From an uncultured Amylibacter sp. (GTDB taxonomy: Bacteria > Pseudomonadota > Alphaproteobacteria > Rhodobacterales > Rhodobacteraceae), in contig CALLAV010000188.1 in assembly GCA_938001995.1 (NCBI GenBank), positions 1 through 8,113 of the forward strand: a DNA stretch of 8,113 bases. Reading direction: 5' to 3'. Below are positions 6,106 through 8,113 of this stretch, piece after piece; the stretch's first letter is position 1; each line of letters starts with the position of its first letter. Both the position numbers and the translations under genes were made by a program. The notes beneath the pieces are model-generated. The model saw nothing but the letters and a program-made list of their open reading frames with translations. It was not told where the DNA came from and ran no database searches.

Positions 6106-6804
6106 ATGTCTGACGAAGAAGATATCATCCTGTCCGAACTGAGCGATGATGAGCTTGTGCCGCAGATGCACGATGACCTGTATGACGGTCTGAAAGAAGA
6201 GATCGAAGAATCCGTGAACATCCTGCTAGAGCGGGGCTGGCAGCCTTACGATGTGCTGACCAAAGCGCTTGTTGAAGGCATGCGCATCGTAGGCATCGAT
6301 TTCCGCGATGGTATTCTGTTTGTGCCAGAAGTTCTGCTGGCGGCGAACGCCATGAAGGGCGGCATGGCCATCCTAAAACCGTTGCTTGCTGAAACAGGCG
6401 CACCGCGTTTGGGCAACATGGTCATTGGCACCGTAAAAGGCGACATCCACGACATCGGCAAGAACCTTGTGACGATGATGATGGAAGGCGCGGGCTTTGA
6501 AGTGGTTGATCTGGGCATCAACAATCCCGTTGAAAACTACATCGAAGCACTGGAAAGCGGCGAATTTGACATCCTTGGCATGTCCGCGCTGCTGACGACT
6601 ACAATGCCGTACATGAAGGTCGTGATCGACACGATGGTCGAAAAAGGTATGCGCGACGACTACACAGTGCTGGTCGGTGGCGCACCGCTGAATGAAGAGT
6701 TCGGCAAAGCCATTGGCGCAGATGCGTATTGTCGTGATGCAGCCGTGGCCGTGGAAACAGCCAAAGAGTTCATGGCGAAGAAACACAATCAGATGTCGGC
6801 CTAG
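6106..6804 (+). CDS. stand-alone corrinoid (B12-binding) methyl-carrier protein
   Basis: A 232-residue cytosolic methyl-carrier protein of the MtbC/MtmC and MetH B12-module type. It would hold cobalamin, take a methyl group from a donor methyltransferase and hand it to an acceptor enzyme, here most likely Bmt. Visible: an acidic N-terminal extension (residues 2-16 hold eight Asp/Glu and no basic residue); a helical cap domain at about 24-98 (ESVNILLERG, LVEGMRIVG, FVPEVLLAANAM); then a Rossmann-like B12 domain with the signature GDIHDIGKN (112-120), whose H115 is the lower axial cobalt ligand, plus S160 in GMSALLTTTM and VGGAPL (190-195). There is no pterin-binding or reactivation domain, so it is one module of a multi-protein system. 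It runs into the DUF1638 gene with only six bases between. Confidence 0.94.
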   Translation: MSDEEDIILSELSDDELVPQMHDDLYDGLKEEIEESVNILLERGWQPYDVLTKALVEGMRIVGIDFRDGILFVPEVLLAANAMKGGMAILKPLLAETGAPRLGNMVIGTVKGDIHDIGKNLVTMMMEGAGFEVVDLGINNPVENYIEALESGEFDILGMSALLTTTMPYMKVVIDTMVEKGMRDDYTVLVGGAPLNEEFGKAIGADAYCRDAAVAVETAKEFMAKKHNQMSA

Positions 6805-6810
6805 GCTAAC

Positions 6811-7461
6811 ATGCTCGTCGATGATCATACATTGACGGAAGAAGGTTTGGACGCGCGTGGGGGTGACCCTGCGCGCGTTCTCGTTTTGGCTTGTGGGGCG
6901 CTCGCTCGGGAAATTCTGGCCCTGTTCAAGATCAACAAATGGGACCACATGGACCTGACGTGTTTGCCCGCCAAATACCACCTTTACCCCGAAAAGATCG
7001 TGGATGCGGTGGAGCAAGCCGTCGCCAAACACTGTGAAACCTACAGCCAAATCTTTATCGCCTATGCGGATTGTGGCACTGGCGGCCTTTTGCAGGCCAA
7101 GTGCGAAGAGCTGGGCGTTGAAATGATCGCAGGCCCGCATTGCTATTCCTTTTTTGAAGGCAACGAGGTTTTTGCCCAAACGTCCGAAGACGAGATCACC
7201 GCCTTCTACCTCACGGACTTCTTGGTCAAACAATTCGACGCTTTCATTATGAAACCCATGGGCCTCGACCGTCACCCGGAATTGCGTGACATGTATTTTG
7301 GGAACTACACCAAGATGGTCTATCAGGCACAAACCAACGATCCTGCCCTCGATGCCAAGGCAGTTGAGTGCGCGGCCAAGCTGGGTCTGCCGCTGGAACG
7401 CCGCTTTACGGGGTATGGGGATTTGCAGGCGGCGCTTGCAGAGATCAAAGCACCAGATTAA
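6811..7461 (+). CDS. DUF1638 domain protein, corrinoid-system associated
   Basis: A 216-residue soluble protein of the uncharacterised DUF1638 family. From memory, this family often sits beside corrinoid methyltransferase genes in methanogens and roseobacters. Conserved blocks seen: VLACGALAREI (24-34), LPAKYHLYPEKI (52-63), YADCGTGG (85-92), AGPHCYSFFEGN (107-118), LGLDRHPELRD-like GLDRHPELRD (151-160) followed by YFGNY (162-166), and LERRFTGYGDL near the end. C28, C51, H57, C88, H110 and C111 are potential metal or cofactor ligands, but this is inference. It lies six bases after the corrinoid gene, so the two are almost certainly co-transcribed and perhaps translationally coupled. No signal peptide or membrane segment. 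A role in cobalamin loading, reactivation or methyl-donor chemistry is plausible; none is shown by the sequence. Confidence 0.88.
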   Translation: MLVDDHTLTEEGLDARGGDPARVLVLACGALAREILALFKINKWDHMDLTCLPAKYHLYPEKIVDAVEQAVAKHCETYSQIFIAYADCGTGGLLQAKCEELGVEMIAGPHCYSFFEGNEVFAQTSEDEITAFYLTDFLVKQFDAFIMKPMGLDRHPELRDMYFGNYTKMVYQAQTNDPALDAKAVECAAKLGLPLERRFTGYGDLQAALAEIKAPD

Positions 7462-7526
7462 CCCGCACCGCGCTTGCTTTTGAAAATCAATCCTGCAAAC
7501 TTGATCCAAGACAGTAGGGGAAAGAC
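7462..7526 (+). promoter_or_regulatory. inverted repeat and ribosome-binding site before the methyltransferase gene
   Basis: ATCAA (7486-7490) and TTGAT (7501-7505) form an inverted repeat around ten bases. The half-sites are those of FNR-type boxes, but the order is reversed and the spacing wrong, so it is not an FnrL site. It could be a LysR-type operator, a small hairpin or chance. A strong Shine-Dalgarno-like AGGGGAAAG (about 7516-7524) ends two bases before the ATG, with its core about seven bases away. The 65-base gap still allows co-transcription with DUF1638. Confidence 0.3.
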
Positions 7527-8113
7527 ATGGCACGCGAAGAAACCACAAATTTTATGGCCATGAAGGGCGCAGGGTACTATTCCAAGGCCACGATTGGCGC
7601 CAAGCACGTGATGGACAACGCGGCGCAAATGGTGCTCGACGCGGTAGATCGCATGGATCCTGCCAGCGGGGACGGGGTGTTTCGCGCTACGGACATGGGC
7701 GCGGCCGATGGGGGCACTTCCCTTGATATGTGGCGTCGGGTTCTGGCTGATGTGCGCGACCGCGCACCAGACCGCCCCATTGAAATGGTGTACACCGACC
7801 TGCCGCGCAATGACTTTAGCCAGGTCTTTCAGATTGTGCATGGGCTTACGGGCGAAGCGACATATCTGACCGAGGTGTCAGGCGTGCATGTCATGGCTTC
7901 GGCCACGTCGTTTCACGAAACAATCTTGCCTGCAGGCACGCTCGACCTCGGGTTTTCCGCCACGGCGAGCCACTACATCACTGCTGTGCCGTGCAACATT
8001 CCCGACCACGTTCATATGGTCGGCGCATCAGGGGACACGCGCCAAGCCTATGAAGAAAAAGGTGCGGCAGATTGGGACAATATGCTGGCGCATCGCGGGG
8101 CCGAAATGAAGTC
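7527..8113 (+). CDS. SABATH-like SAM-dependent methyltransferase (partial, 3' end cut)
   Basis: The first 195 codons of a soluble methyltransferase, open to the window edge. Its blocks line up in order with the SABATH family (plant salicylate, jasmonate and benzoate carboxyl methyltransferases): MKGAGYYSKATIGAKHVMD (12-30) for the N-terminal SAM-site motif; ATDMGAADGGTSLDMW (54-69) for the DLGCSSGPNT motif I; MVYTDLPRNDFSQVF (87-101) for the FNDLPxNDFN block; and SFHETILPAGTLDLGFSATASHYITAVP (128-155) for the SFYxRLFPxxSLHxxxSSxxxHWLSxVP block. By eye, the Gln and Trp that clamp the carboxylate in plant enzymes are replaced (around A25 and at Y150), so the substrate may differ. Full family length is about 350-390 residues, so roughly half is missing. 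The ATG follows a good Shine-Dalgarno. Context suggests a link to one-carbon metabolism, but this is inference. Confidence 0.8.
   Translation, partial: MAREETTNFMAMKGAGYYSKATIGAKHVMDNAAQMVLDAVDRMDPASGDGVFRATDMGAADGGTSLDMWRRVLADVRDRAPDRPIEMVYTDLPRNDFSQVFQIVHGLTGEATYLTEVSGVHVMASATSFHETILPAGTLDLGFSATASHYITAVPCNIPDHVHMVGASGDTRQAYEEKGAADWDNMLAHRGAEMK

Noticed and set aside
7486..7505. FnrL (FNR-type) binding site
   Set aside because: The half-sites are in reverse order (ATCAA...TTGAT) and ten bases apart instead of TTGAT-N4-ATCAA.
6373..7548. 391-codon open frame on the minus strand opposite the corrinoid and DUF1638 genes
   Set aside because: It is a shadow frame of strongly conserved coding sequence, with no plausible ribosome site or domain.

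Overview
The window looks like chromosomal DNA from a marine alphaproteobacterium of the Rhodobacteraceae (Roseobacter group). This rests on recognisable protein families and gene order: a corrinoid-protein/DUF1638/homocysteine-methyltransferase cluster, an alphaproteobacterial-length RNase D next to tRNA-Asn, and a stand-alone SufE. Base composition is moderate and even, and I see no insertion sequence, phage gene, integrase or CRISPR array.

Left part (1-2373). A membrane-bound sensor histidine kinase reads leftward. It is divergent, across a 60-base gap, from a rightward metallo-beta-lactamase-fold hydrolase of the LACTB2-like type. The first 30 bases may hold the N-terminus of another leftward gene.

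Middle part (2374-4870). A tRNA-Asn(GTT) gene has a plausible promoter and is followed on the same strand by rnd (RNase D). The 70-base spacer between them holds a perfect 14-base palindrome, a small hairpin and a 14-codon mini-ORF. rnd converges on a leftward gene for a small lipoprotein with a Ser/Ala/Gly-rich linker, and that gene is divergent from sufE.

Right part (4871-8113). This is the most interesting region. It holds a zinc-type homocysteine S-methyltransferase (Bmt; it resembles the homocysteine-binding module of MetH), a stand-alone corrinoid (B12) protein, a DUF1638 protein, and the first 195 codons of a SAM-dependent methyltransferase with the motif pattern of the mostly plant SABATH family. 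Bmt and the corrinoid protein most likely form part of a split B12-dependent methionine synthase, as I recall being described for Phaeobacter and Dinoroseobacter. The pterin-binding and reactivation modules would then lie elsewhere. Bmt ends in an Arg-rich tail and the corrinoid protein begins with an acidic tail, which suggests that electrostatic docking replaces the covalent tether of full-length MetH. DUF1638 and the SABATH-like enzyme are unassigned neighbours of this one-carbon cluster.

No stretch longer than 300 bases lacks a gene. All calls come from reading the sequence by eye; no database search was run.
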